Shown here piece by piece: positions 63,839 through 64,000 of a stretch of 64,000 nucleotides of DNA. The notes below the pieces were generated by a model. That model did not search any database. It worked only from the letters and a program-made list of their open reading frames with translations, and had not been told where the DNA came from. The position numbers and the translations under genes were made by a program. Origin of the DNA: Bufo bufo. Taxonomy: Eukaryota > Chordata > Amphibia > Anura > Bufonidae. The stretch is taken from positions 119,084,605 to 119,148,604 of the forward strand of contig NC_053397.1 of the NCBI RefSeq assembly GCF_905171765.1, given 5' to 3'. Each line of letters starts with the position of its first letter. Within the stretch, counting starts at the first letter, position 1.

Positions 63839-64000
63839 ATGAAAAAAGGGGATAAGACATTCTTCAGATATATAAATGAAAAAAGGAAATTAAAACAAGG
63901 AATAACTAAATTAAAAACAAAGGACGGAAGGTATGTAGAAGAGAATAAAGGGCTAGCCGACTGCCTTAATGAATACTTCTGTTCAGTTTTTACAAACGAA
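63839..64000 (+). CDS. CR1 reverse transcriptase, unit 4 (partial, runs off window)
   Basis: Opens MKKGDKTFFRYINEKRKLKQ as in the other units. Only 54 codons are visible. The last bases read ACAAACGAA where others have ACAAAAGAA. Confidence 0.8.
   Translation, partial: MKKGDKTFFRYINEKRKLKQGITKLKTKDGRYVEENKGLADCLNEYFCSVFTNE

Larger units (their letters stand above)
40558..64000 (+). mobile_element. Large hAT transposon, left end and body (right end beyond window)
   Basis: Starts TAGGGATGAGCGAACCCGAA immediately after CCCATAAT (40550-40557), which should be the 8-bp target duplication; the uninterrupted target occurs in the other LTR of the host element. GAACCCGAAC-type motifs repeat in the first 110 bases. 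A transposase (44147-47529) and long subterminal repeats follow. Two CR1 insertions and a macrosatellite expansion enlarge it. No right inverted end was seen up to 64000. Confidence 0.75.
48089..64000 (+). repeat. Macrosatellite of about 4.74 kb: CR1 copy plus 141-bp minisatellite block
   Basis: Unit starts (TAATATTTAG after GGGCCT) lie at 48089, 52823, 57565 and 62308, giving periods of 4,734, 4,742 and 4,743. Each unit is a 3.35-kb CR1 followed by about 1.38 kb of minisatellite. The fourth unit runs off the window. Identity between units is very high. Confidence 0.95.
62308..64000 (+). mobile_element. CR1-type LINE, unit 4 (cut by window end)
   Basis: Carries the unit 3 esterase changes plus private lesions in the endonuclease. 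The reverse transcriptase begins at about 63839 and runs off the window. Confidence 0.95.

Overview
This window reads as vertebrate nuclear DNA, most likely from an amphibian (an inference from the repeat families). It holds no bacterial or phage-style gene organisation. Almost all of it is transposable elements, many nested inside each other: a Penelope-like fragment, Ty3/gypsy chromoviruses, a pol-less LTR element, two large hAT transposons, several Tc1/mariner copies, CR1-type LINEs, short nonautonomous inverted-repeat elements, and minisatellites. The only host coding sequence I can support is one spliced exon (17638-17882, + strand). It resembles the C-terminal part of FOXRED2, an ER flavoprotein, so the left third of the window is probably intron of such a gene.

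Layout. 1-2485: Penelope-like C-terminal fragment (- strand), a promoter-like block with TATA box and polyA signal, and a piggyBac-like remnant. 2815-5870: decayed, truncated Ty3/gypsy element (- strand) with its 5' LTR. 6214-13256: hAT transposon (- strand) with 8-bp target duplications. A 1,341-bp tandem duplication (5591-8272) copied the LTR/hAT junction. 13560-15128: decayed Tc1. 15131-22300: intron-like DNA with MITEs, the FOXRED2-like exon, a Tc1 fragment, a solo LTR with 5-bp target duplication, and a CR1 3' fragment. 22300-27060: minisatellites, a foldback element, a Penelope-type noncoding end and a MITE. 27061-33055: foldback element split by a young, nearly intact Ty3/gypsy chromovirus (27409-32915; identical-length LTRs, CTTAC target duplications). 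33061-37757: hAT MITE, Tc1 relics, CR1 fragment, MITEs. 37782-40557: LTR element with no pol gene, whose second LTR is interrupted by a large hAT element that starts at 40558 and does not end in the window.

40558-64000: the hAT element carries a broken BED-type transposase (44147-47529), one CR1 in its 5' noncoding repeats, and a second CR1 in its 3' 141-bp minisatellite. That second CR1 plus a minisatellite block has been amplified as a macrosatellite of about 4.74 kb. At least 3.4 units are present and the array runs off the window end. All units with sequence share the same endonuclease stop and frame break, so the array grew by DNA duplication of a dead LINE and not by repeated retrotransposition.

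Most notable points: (1) the CR1/hAT macrosatellite; (2) sequence evidence, including a compensatory base change between two copies, that the gypsy elements prime reverse transcription with their own mRNA 5' end; (3) the pol-less LTR element with a roughly 495-codon unrecognised frame broken only by four stops.
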